Below, piece after piece: positions 1-6,262 of a DNA stretch of 64,000 nucleotides. Each line of letters starts with the position of its first letter. Positions within the stretch are counted from its first letter, which is position 1. The translations under genes and the position numbers were made by a program. Source of the DNA: Ignavibacteriales bacterium (GTDB taxonomy: Bacteria > Bacteroidota > Ignavibacteria > Ignavibacteriales > Ignavibacteriaceae); NCBI GenBank assembly GCA_016709765.1, contig JADJMD010000014.1:62001-126000 (forward strand). Reading direction: 5' to 3'. Under the pieces are notes generated by a model, which worked only from the letters and a program-made list of their open reading frames with translations, had not been told where the DNA came from and searched no databases.

Positions 1-50
1 AATTTAGAAAATTAGCTGGAATAATCAGTACCAAAATTTGGAGTTTTAAT

Positions 51-515
51 ATGAAAAAATATTGGCTTGTAAAATCCGAACCTGAAGTTTTTTCCTTAAA
101 CGACCTTAAAAAAAGCAAAAACCAAACAACATTTTGGGATGGTGTTAGAAATTACCAGGCAAGAAATTTTTTACGCGATGAAATGAAAAAAGGTGATCTG
201 GTTTTATTCTATCACAGCAACTCCGATCCATTAGCAGTTATGGGAATTTGTGAAGTTGTTAAAGAAGGTTATCCTGATCATACTCAGTTTGATCCTGACA
301 ACGATCATTATGATCCAAAAGCTGATCCTAAAAATCCAACGTGGATTATGGTTGATGTAAAATTTGTAAAAGAATTTAAAACTCCTGTTACACTTGATGC
401 AATTAAATCAAACCCAAAACTTATAAATATGAAATTGATTGCTCGAGGTAACCGCTTATCTGTTATGCCCGTAACAAAAGAAGAGTTTGATGAGATAACG
501 AAAATTGGAAGATAA
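51..515 (+). CDS. EVE domain protein
   Basis: A 154-aa protein that is essentially one EVE domain, the PUA-like fold of the thymocyte nuclear protein 1 family. The opening KKYWLVKSEPEVFSLNDL and the following FWDGVRNYQARNF are the family hallmarks, and the internal KKGDLVLFYHSN and NPTWIMVDVKF segments fit the fold. EVE domains bind modified bases in DNA or RNA, but the ligand here cannot be read from sequence. Length is typical of stand-alone bacterial members. It stops nine bases before the tRNA-Ala gene, so the two may be co-transcribed. I see no strong Shine-Dalgarno, as is common in this lineage. Confidence 0.9.
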   Translation: MKKYWLVKSEPEVFSLNDLKKSKNQTTFWDGVRNYQARNFLRDEMKKGDLVLFYHSNSDPLAVMGICEVVKEGYPDHTQFDPDNDHYDPKADPKNPTWIMVDVKFVKEFKTPVTLDAIKSNPKLINMKLIARGNRLSVMPVTKEEFDEITKIGR

Positions 516-523
516 TAAATTTC

Positions 524-618
524 GGGGCTGTAGCTCAGTTGGGAGAGCGGTTCGTTCGCAACGAACAGGTAATCGGTTCTCCCAAAGGGACTCCAATGGA
601 GGATCCCGATCAGCTCCA
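524..618 (+). tRNA. tRNA-Ala (anticodon CGC) with a 22-nt T-loop insertion
   Basis: All four stems of the cloverleaf can be drawn. The acceptor GGGGCTG (524-530) pairs with CAGCTCC (611-617), with a G3-U70 wobble that is the alanine identity element. The D arm is GCTC/GAGC (533-548). The anticodon stem GTTCG/CGAAC (550-566) carries loop TTCGCAA, giving anticodon CGC at 557-559. The T stem is ATCGG (572-576) with CCGAT (606-610). The T-loop is 29 nt instead of 7: TTC, then 22 extra nt (580-601), then GATC. Removing the 22 nt restores a normal loop. CCA is not encoded after the A discriminator. It may be functional with an enlarged loop, processed, or a recent pseudogene. Confidence 0.85.
580..601 (+). 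repeat. Double-hairpin insertion inside the tRNA T-loop
   Basis: The 22 bases are two consecutive perfect 11-nt hairpins, each with a 4-bp stem and a 3-nt loop: TCCC-AAA-GGGA followed by CTCC-AAT-GGAG. The insertion lies between T-loop positions 56 and 57 of an otherwise intact tRNA-Ala. Its exact symmetry argues for a small mobile palindromic element rather than random expansion. I saw no second copy of this 22-mer in the window. Confidence 0.75.
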
Positions 619-625
619 CAAAAAA

Positions 626-1060
626 TTATACTTTTTTTTCCATCAAATAGTGTGGAATGCTTCCAAACAAAGTATGTGATTTTTTCACAACTTTGTATCC
701 ATTTCTCTCATAAAAATTAACCGCACTTTCACGTGCTTGAAGAATGATTTTCTTAGCACCTTTATCGATTGCAATCTTTTCTAATTCTTTAACCACAATC
801 GACCCGATTCCTTTTTCACGCCATTCTTCTTCAACCGCCATAGAACGGATTTGGGCTTCAGTTTCAGAATTGAAATGAACTCTGCCAACTCCAACAGGAA
901 TTCCATCAACTTCGCAAACCATAATAGGAAAAGCTTTTGCTTCAATCTCATCAAGTTCACTGCCTTTCGGTTGATTCCACGGAGCGCGGAGAATCCGCCA
1001 TCTCAAATCTCTGTATCGCTCAAATTCTTCCGGTGTTTGCGGCGGTCGAACAATCATCAT
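626..1060 (-). CDS. GNAT family N-acetyltransferase
   Basis: A 144-aa single-domain GCN5-related acetyltransferase. Acetyl-CoA binding motif A is visible as MAVEEEWREKGIGSIVVKEL (the Q/RxxGxG/A loop appears as REKGIG), followed by motif B around ARESAVNFYERNGYKVV. The substrate is unknown; a small amine or protein amino group is the family norm. The start overlaps the rmuC stop by four bases (ATGA), so translation is probably coupled to rmuC. Two adjacent ATG codons make the exact start uncertain by one residue. Confidence 0.88.
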   Translation of the reverse strand: MMIVRPPQTPEEFERYRDLRWRILRAPWNQPKGSELDEIEAKAFPIMVCEVDGIPVGVGRVHFNSETEAQIRSMAVEEEWREKGIGSIVVKELEKIAIDKGAKKIILQARESAVNFYERNGYKVVKKSHTLFGSIPHYLMEKKV

Positions 1061-2415
1061 TCATCCAACAAATTATTCTCATCACCAATATCAGCACGAT
1101 TAAGAATACTTGGGGGTAATGCTTTACTTGTTTTTGCTCCAAGTTTTTTAATTTTTTCAGAACGACTGATAAGATTGCCTCTACCTTCAGTAAGCTTGTT
1201 CATTGCTTTATCATAATTATCTTTTGCGCCAACTAAACCCTTGCCGACAGAAATTAAATCGTCAACAAAAGCTGCAAACTTATCAAGCATTTCGCCGCTT
1301 TGCCTTGCAATTTCAACAGCATTCTTATTTTGACTTTCTTGTCGCCAAATACTTGAAATTGTTCTTAAAGTTGCAAGTAATGTTGATGGACTAACAATTA
1401 CAATATTCTGTTCAAAAGCATCACTAAAAATAGCTGGATCACTTTGCACAGCATAAGCAAAGGCTGGTTCGATAGGCATAAACATCAGAACAAAATCCAG
1501 ACTTTCAAGTTGATAAAGATTTTGATAATTCTTTCCACTTAGATTTTTTATGTGCGAACGGATTGAATTTATATGTTCTCTCAATCCAAGCTGTTTTTCA
1601 TTTTCATTTTCTGATGATACAAATTTTTCATATCCAACAAGAGAAACCTTTGAATCAATAATTATACTTTTATTCTCTGGAAGATTAATAATCACATCGG
1701 GCTGGAATCTTTTACCGGATTCTGCAGTTATACTTTCCTGGACAACATATTCACGTCCTTTAACAAGTCCAGATTTCTCCAAAATACTTTCAAGAATAAA
1801 CTCACCCCAATTACCTTGCGTTTTGCTTTGTCCTTTTAATGCACTTGTCAGATTGTTTGCATCTTTGCTCATCTGCTGATTTAGTTCGTGAAGATTTTTT
1901 ATTTGCTGGACAAGTCCGGCTCTTTCTTTTGAATCTGTGACATAAACGTCATCAACTTTTTTCTCGAAGTCTTTTATCTTTTCACTGAGTGGTTTTAATA
2001 TCTGATCAAGGTTTGTTTTGTTCTGCTCTGTAAACTTTGAGCTTTTATCTTCAAAAATTTTATTTGCAAGATTTTCAAATTCCTTGGTAAATTTTTCTTG
2101 TAATTTTTCAACTTCTGATTTTTGTTCGGACAATTTTTCTTGCAGATTTGTGTAATCAGATTTAAGTGACGAATTCTCTGATGTGAGCTTTTCCGATTTA
2201 TCTCTTTCACTTTTCAAATCTGAGTCTAATGACGTTTTATCTGCCAAAAGTGATCTGATCCGTTCAGTTAAAGTTCCTACTTCAACTTTAAAAGAGCTTA
2301 TTTGTTCATTGAGCTTATTTGCTTCTTCTATGGGAATTGTTTTCTTACTCTTCAAAAAGAAGTAAGCAATTACAAATCCAACAACTAAACCAATTATTAG
2401 ATAAATTATTTCCAT
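1057..2415 (-). CDS. rmuC: DNA recombination protein RmuC
   Basis: A 452-aa protein with the RmuC layout: an N-terminal membrane helix (about residues 3-20, IIYLIIGLVVGFVIAYFFL), a long charged coiled coil (about 25-130), then the RmuC domain with GNWGEFILESILEKSGL, FQPDVIINLPENKSIIIDSK and the FMPIEPAFAYAVQ segment. E. coli RmuC limits inversions at short inverted repeats and has a predicted PD-(D/E)xK nuclease fold. The start is supported by AAGGAT just upstream. It is the first gene of a two-gene unit with the GNAT gene, and lies next to the GxxExxY nuclease element, whose inverted repeat begins 18 bp upstream of its start. Confidence 0.93.
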   Translation of the reverse strand: MEIIYLIIGLVVGFVIAYFFLKSKKTIPIEEANKLNEQISSFKVEVGTLTERIRSLLADKTSLDSDLKSERDKSEKLTSENSSLKSDYTNLQEKLSEQKSEVEKLQEKFTKEFENLANKIFEDKSSKFTEQNKTNLDQILKPLSEKIKDFEKKVDDVYVTDSKERAGLVQQIKNLHELNQQMSKDANNLTSALKGQSKTQGNWGEFILESILEKSGLVKGREYVVQESITAESGKRFQPDVIINLPENKSIIIDSKVSLVGYEKFVSSENENEKQLGLREHINSIRSHIKNLSGKNYQNLYQLESLDFVLMFMPIEPAFAYAVQSDPAIFSDAFEQNIVIVSPSTLLATLRTISSIWRQESQNKNAVEIARQSGEMLDKFAAFVDDLISVGKGLVGAKDNYDKAMNKLTEGRGNLISRSEKIKKLGAKTSKALPPSILNRADIGDENNLLDE

Positions 2416-2433
2416 TTTTTATCCTTAAGAGAA

Positions 2434-2461
2434 TTTCACGCAAAGACGCTAAGTCGCAAAG
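2434..2461. repeat. Inverted repeat arm next to rmuC
   Basis: This 28-bp arm begins TTTCACGCAAAGACGC and ends CGCAAAG. It is the inverted partner of 2849-2876 with four mismatches. It is internally periodic (CGCAAAG / GACGC / AAG / CGCAAAG) and lies between the stop of the GxxExxY gene and the ribosome binding site of rmuC, so transcripts from upstream must cross it. Confidence 0.8.
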
Positions 2462-2463
2462 AT

Positions 2464-2841
2464 TTATAAATTATTTACAATTCTTTTTATTCCGTCTTTA
2501 ATTAATGCTTCATTAAAATTTACTAGCAAACCTAATTTTAACCCTGTTAATTTTAAATATGTTAAGATTTGTTTCGTATGAACGGGTGCAATAGATTCAA
2601 TAGATTTCAATTCTATTATAACCTTATTTTCAGCAATTATGTCTGCCCTAAATCCTAATTCCATTTTTATATTATCGTACACAACCGGTATAGCTTTTTG
2701 TCTTTCAAGCTTCAAACCTCGTTTAATTATTTCATAAGACAAAACTTCTTCATAAACAGATTCCAATAGACCTGGACCTAATTCAGTATGAACCTTAAAA
2801 CAACAATCAACTAATATTTTTGAAATTTCATTTTCAGTCAT
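2464..2841 (-). CDS. GxxExxY protein, PD-(D/E)xK nuclease superfamily
   Basis: A 125-aa member of the GxxExxY family. The name-giving motif is visible as G24-LL-E27-SV-Y30. A PD-(D/E)xK-like core follows: FRADIIAEN (D67) and IIELKSIE (E77-x-K79), then HTKQILTYLKL, a helix often seen in Cas4/RecB-like nucleases. Length equals the family norm, so it appears intact. Family function is not established; nuclease activity is inferred from the fold. It is bracketed by 28-bp inverted repeats, and its upstream region is made of the repeat itself, so no independent promoter or strong Shine-Dalgarno is evident. Confidence 0.88.
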   Translation of the reverse strand: MTENEISKILVDCCFKVHTELGPGLLESVYEEVLSYEIIKRGLKLERQKAIPVVYDNIKMELGFRADIIAENKVIIELKSIESIAPVHTKQILTYLKLTGLKLGLLVNFNEALIKDGIKRIVNNL

Positions 2842-2848
2842 ATTCTTG

Positions 2849-2876
2849 CTTTGCGCCTCGGCGTCTTTGCGCGAAA
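2849..2876. repeat. Inverted repeat arm next to hutH
   Basis: This 28-bp arm reads CTTTGCGCC at its inner end and TTTGCGCGAAA at its outer end. It is the inverted partner of 2434-2461 (24/28). It lies 3 bp from the hutH stop codon and forms the upstream region of the GxxExxY gene. Confidence 0.8.
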
Positions 2877-2879
2877 CTT

Positions 2880-4403
2880 TTATTCCAAACTTCCAATGAC
2901 TTTTTCAACTTCTTCAAGTATCTCACAGGATTTTACAAGTGCTTTCATCTTATTATGATCTGCATAAAGCGGACGATCAATATCAAGAAAAGCTACATGT
3001 TTGCGGATAACTTCTTTTGCCTTTGCAACTCCTTTTCCCGGAACATGTTCGCGGAAATCAAGGGCTTGTGCGGCAGCCATAAATTCTATTCCCAATATTC
3101 CGTATGCGTTATCCAATATTTGCTGATTCTTAAGTACAGTATTCATCCCCATCGAAACAAAATCTTCCTGGTCCGCGGCTGCAGGAATTGATTGTACTGA
3201 AGCAGGAGCAGAAAGAATTCTTTGCTCAACAATTAAAGTATCCGCTGTGTATTGACTCAACATCATACCAGAAAACATACCTGCGCCTTTTGTTAAAAAT
3301 GCTGGAAGACCAACACTTAAAGCTGGATTATTCAATCTGTTCATTCTTCTTTCTGATAAAACACTTACCATAGTGACAGCTGCACTAATCATATCCATTG
3401 GAAGTGAAACCGGTGTCCCTTGAAAATTTGCACCCGTTAAAGTGATTTTATCTTCAGGAATAAAAATTGGATTATCGCCAACGCCGTTTAGCTCAATTTC
3501 AATTTGCGATTTTGCATAGGCAACTGCATCATGTGCGGCTCCAATTACTTGCGGTGTAGAGCGCATCGAATAAGCATCCTGAACTTTCTGTTTTATTTTT
3601 CCTGTTAGAAGATCACTCCCTTCTACACATTTTTTAATTGATTGGGAACTACGCACAGCTCCCGCAAAACCACGAATCTTATGAAGACGAACATCATAAG
3701 GTTTCATATTTGCTTGAAGTGCTTCAAGCGACATAGCAGCAGCTATTTCAGCTTGCTTTAACCAGCGATTAATATCATATAGCTGAAGTGCGCTTATGGC
3801 AGTGATAAAATTTGAACCATTTATTGTTGCAAGACCATCTCGCGCTTGCAAACCCGGAACTTTTATTCCCGCTTTTTCAAATGCAACATTTCCCGGAAGT
3901 CTTTCGCCGTTGTAAAATGCTTCACCTTCTCCCATTAACAATAAAGCTATTTGAGACATCGGAGCTAAATCACCGCAAGCACCAACTGAACCTTTTTCAC
4001 AAACAACGGGAATGCAATTTTTATTTAACATTTCAACAAGTGTTAAAGTAATATCAGATCGGCAGCCGGAATTACCATGAGCGTGAACATTTATTCTTCC
4101 TGCAATTGCTCCACGAACATGTTCAATAGGCATTGGATCGCCAATTCCAGCTGAGTGATTATAGATTAGATATTTTTGAAAATCTTTTACTTGATCATCA
4201 TTTAAAACCACTTCAGAAAATTCGCCAATACCGGTGTTAACACCGTACATAATTTCTTTTGCTTTGATTTTTTCTTCGAGCATTGCGCGGCAGGTTTTAA
4301 TCCTTTGAAGTGCTTCAGTGCTTATTTCTACTTTTTCTTTATTAAGAGCGATACGTACTATCTTTTCAATTGTAAGATTTGATCCGTCTAAAATAATTGA
4401 CAT
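2880..4403 (-). CDS. hutH: Aromatic amino acid ammonia-lyase (HAL-like)
   Basis: A 507-aa member of the histidine/phenylalanine/tyrosine ammonia-lyase family, which eliminates ammonia using an MIO prosthetic group cyclised from Ala-Ser-Gly. Here the MIO triad is A142-C143-G144 (GSVGACGDLAP), so cysteine replaces serine. Y53 (MYGVNTGIG) and H83 (YNHSAGIG) match catalytic and pocket residues of bacterial HAL, and QEDFVSMG keeps the HAL glutamate. However, NFQGTPVSLPMD replaces the usual HAL NFHAEPVA. No hutU, hutI or hutG is nearby, so histidine use is uncertain; a phenylalanine or tyrosine substrate, or an aminomutase, is possible. GGAG precedes the ATG. The gene symbol is by family only. Confidence 0.8.
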   Translation of the reverse strand: MSIILDGSNLTIEKIVRIALNKEKVEISTEALQRIKTCRAMLEEKIKAKEIMYGVNTGIGEFSEVVLNDDQVKDFQKYLIYNHSAGIGDPMPIEHVRGAIAGRINVHAHGNSGCRSDITLTLVEMLNKNCIPVVCEKGSVGACGDLAPMSQIALLLMGEGEAFYNGERLPGNVAFEKAGIKVPGLQARDGLATINGSNFITAISALQLYDINRWLKQAEIAAAMSLEALQANMKPYDVRLHKIRGFAGAVRSSQSIKKCVEGSDLLTGKIKQKVQDAYSMRSTPQVIGAAHDAVAYAKSQIEIELNGVGDNPIFIPEDKITLTGANFQGTPVSLPMDMISAAVTMVSVLSERRMNRLNNPALSVGLPAFLTKGAGMFSGMMLSQYTADTLIVEQRILSAPASVQSIPAAADQEDFVSMGMNTVLKNQQILDNAYGILGIEFMAAAQALDFREHVPGKGVAKAKEVIRKHVAFLDIDRPLYADHNKMKALVKSCEILEEVEKVIGSLE

Positions 4404-4474
4404 AATTTCTCCGAATAATTAAATATTTAGTTATCAAATTTAGTTATAAGATTTGAAATATTTAGAATCTGATG

Positions 4475-4546
4475 GTCATTTCTAAGGAGTGAAACGACTG
4501 AGAAATCTGTTCTGAATTTAAGTCTTCCCCCGATGGTCGAAGTGAC
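4475..4546. repeat. Intergenic hairpin element, GTCATT...GTGAC type
   Basis: A 72-bp imperfect palindrome in the gap between hutH and the YciI-like gene. The left arm begins GTCATTTCTAAGGAG and contains a GACTGAGAAATCT segment; the right arm read in reverse begins GTCACTTCGACCATCGG. The GTCA(T/C)TTC termini resemble those of the elements at 6177, 39656 and 43666, although the interior differs. It lies downstream of the YciI-like start and upstream of no other feature. Confidence 0.6.
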
Positions 4547-4570
4547 AATATTTATTTTAAGTGTAAGAAG

Positions 4571-4876
4571 TTACTCATCAATATGTTCAGGATTTAAGTG
4601 CAATTCCCATTCATCAACGTGAGTAAGCGCGAGAACACCATTTTTAATAAACGGATCATCTTTAAATAGATTTCTAATTGAGCTTTCATTTTTTTCAAGA
4701 GCAACGACGATTACTTTTGATTCATCTTTTAATGCGCCGCACATTGTTATTATATGCTGAAGATAAAGTTTATCAGCAAAGCGTGAATGATTTTCCCAAT
4801 TTGGTTGATCGTGAAAAATTTTTTCTGTTTGATAATTTGGTCCGTGTTCAAATGTTAACAAAAATGTTTTATTCAT
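4571..4876 (-). CDS. YciI-like (YCII-related) protein
   Basis: A 101-aa protein with the YCII-related dimeric alpha/beta-barrel layout: an N-terminal strand (TFLLTFEHGPNY), the central YLQHIITMCGALKDESKVIVVAL, and the diagnostic end DPFIKNGVLALTHVDEWEL. Members are small, often orphan enzymes related to muconolactone isomerase or chlorite dismutase folds. The reaction cannot be assigned. It stands 21 bp downstream of hflX on the same strand and may be its co-transcribed partner. Confidence 0.8.
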   Translation of the reverse strand: MNKTFLLTFEHGPNYQTEKIFHDQPNWENHSRFADKLYLQHIITMCGALKDESKVIVVALEKNESSIRNLFKDDPFIKNGVLALTHVDEWELHLNPEHIDE

Positions 4877-4897
4877 CGTGTATTCCCAAAAGTTATT

Positions 4898-6160
4898 TCA
4901 ATTGTTAATTATCTTTTTAATTTTATCTGAATTTTGTTTACTTGTTTTGTAATGGATTTTTATTCCATCCTCATCATAATCTATCTTTAAAACTTCTGCC
5001 AGAGAATGGATTTGAGAAACTTTTTTTGAATCATTTAATTGCAGGTTAATTTTTGATTCGACAAACTGATCTTCAATTATATCATTTAACATTTTTTTTA
5101 GTGATGAAATATTGATTCCGCGCAATGCTGAAACCATTATGCTCTCTTTGTGCGAGTTGCGAATGAAATCAATCTTTGTTTTATCTTTTATAAGATCAAC
5201 CTTGTTAAATATTCTCACAACTTTTTTATCCGCACTTCCAAATTCTTTTAAAGTATCTTCAACAACTTTAAGATGATCCTCATAAAATGGATGTGAGGCA
5301 TCTATTACGTGAAATATAATATCTGCTTCTCTAACTTCACTCAAAGTACTTTTGAATGATGCAACTAATTGCGGCGGCAGCTTGCGAATAAACCCAACAG
5401 TATCGCTTATCAATATCTTTTCAGTATCGTGCACATCAAGATTTCTTGTTGTTGAATCTAAAGTTGCAAATAATTTATCTTCAGCAAAAACATCAGAACT
5501 TGTTAGCAAGTTAAATAAAGTAGATTTGCCTGCATTAGTGTATCCGGCAATTGCTATTCGTGTTGAGTTTTTTCTTCCTGCACTTTGTGTTGTTCGATGC
5601 GATTCAATTTGTATGAGTTTTTCTTTAAGATGTGAAATACGAGTACGAATAATTCTTCTATCAGTTTCAATCTGTGTTTCACCCGGACCTTTAGTTCCAA
5701 TTCCACCGTATTGTTTTGACAAGTGTGTCCAAGCACGGGTTAAACGAGGTAAAAGATATTGAAGCTGCGCAAGTTCTACCTGTGTTTTTGCTTCTTTACT
5801 TTTTGCTCGAGATGCAAAAATATCAAGTATCAATCCACTGCGATCAATAACTTTTCTTTTAAATAAATCGGAAAGATTTCTCACCTGCACCGGAGTTAAA
5901 TCATCGTCAAAAATAATTATATTGATGTCATTCAATTCAACAAGTTGAGCAAGTTCTTCTGCTTTACCTTTCCCGATGTAGTAAGCAGAATCCATTCTTG
6001 ATTTACTTTGAATAATCTTGAAAATTGTTTCTGCACCAGCAGTATTTGCCAGCTCTTCAAGTTCTGCAAGATGTTCTTCAACAACTTCTTTGCGAAACTC
6101 TTTAGTATCAAGTGCAACAAGCATTGCTCGTTCAACTACTTTTTTTGTTATATCTATCAT
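4898..6160 (-). CDS. hflX: Ribosome-associated GTPase HflX
   Basis: About 420 aa. An N-terminal HflX domain (DSAYYIGKGKAEELAQLV, DDLTPVQVRNLSDLF, VIDRSGLILDIFASRAKSKE), a linker with the signature GPGETQIETDRR, then the GTPase domain with GYTNAGKST (G1), SDTVGFI (G3) and NKVD (G4). HflX binds the 50S subunit and splits or rescues stalled ribosomes under stress. I place the start at 6160 (MIDITKKVVERAM). The frame stays open 19 codons further, but that extension is the reverse complement of the hairpin repeat at 6177-6259, so it is not native coding. Confidence 0.93.
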   Translation of the reverse strand: MIDITKKVVERAMLVALDTKEFRKEVVEEHLAELEELANTAGAETIFKIIQSKSRMDSAYYIGKGKAEELAQLVELNDINIIIFDDDLTPVQVRNLSDLFKRKVIDRSGLILDIFASRAKSKEAKTQVELAQLQYLLPRLTRAWTHLSKQYGGIGTKGPGETQIETDRRIIRTRISHLKEKLIQIESHRTTQSAGRKNSTRIAIAGYTNAGKSTLFNLLTSSDVFAEDKLFATLDSTTRNLDVHDTEKILISDTVGFIRKLPPQLVASFKSTLSEVREADIIFHVIDASHPFYEDHLKVVEDTLKEFGSADKKVVRIFNKVDLIKDKTKIDFIRNSHKESIMVSALRGINISSLKKMLNDIIEDQFVESKINLQLNDSKKVSQIHSLAEVLKIDYDEDGIKIHYKTSKQNSDKIKKIINN

Positions 6161-6176
6161 AATTCTTTTTCTGAAT

Positions 6177-6259
6177 GTCATTGGGAACGAGACTTCGAGC
6201 GAAGCAATCTGTTTCATTTATTTGGCAGATTGCTTCGTCCCGATGGGACTTGCAATGAC
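6177..6259. repeat. Intergenic hairpin element, GTCATTG...CAATGAC type
   Basis: An 83-bp imperfect palindrome with perfect 7-bp ends. The left arm has GACTTCGAGCGAAGCAATCT and the right arm in reverse has GGGACGAAGCAATCTGC, so both arms share CGAAGCAATCT. It closely resembles 43666-43748. It separates the vWA gene from hflX on the minus strand, starting 3 bp after the vWA stop, and could fold in RNA as a terminator or processing site. Confidence 0.75.
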
Positions 6260-6262
6260 TTA

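Larger units (their letters stand above)
2434..2876. mobile_element. Putative miniature element: GxxExxY gene between 28-bp inverted repeats
   Basis: Two 28-bp sequences in inverted orientation, at 2434-2461 and 2849-2876, match at 24 of 28 positions (TTTCRCGCAAAGACGCYRAG plus KCGCAAAG). They enclose exactly one gene, with the stop codon 2 bp inside one repeat and the start 7 bp inside the other. The unit sits between hutH and rmuC, whose codons lie just outside it (hutH stop 3 bp away). I see no clear target-site duplication. Such a compact repeat-CDS-repeat unit suggests a self-contained cassette. Mobility is inferred, not shown. Confidence 0.55.

Noticed and set aside
308..619. Open frame on the minus strand opposite the EVE gene and tRNA
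   Set aside because: Antisense shadow of the EVE gene with no domain or start support.
505..720. An open frame of 71 codons crossing the tRNA-Ala gene
   Set aside because: Its translation is read-through of the tRNA and its T-loop insertion; there is no start signal or homology.
2880..4403. Histidine degradation (hut) pathway
   Set aside because: Only the ammonia-lyase is present; no urocanase, imidazolonepropionase or formiminoglutamase gene in the window.
6161..6217. A 19-codon N-terminal extension of HflX
   Set aside because: It is the reverse complement of the hairpin repeat at 6177-6259, and the conserved HflX start lies at 6160.
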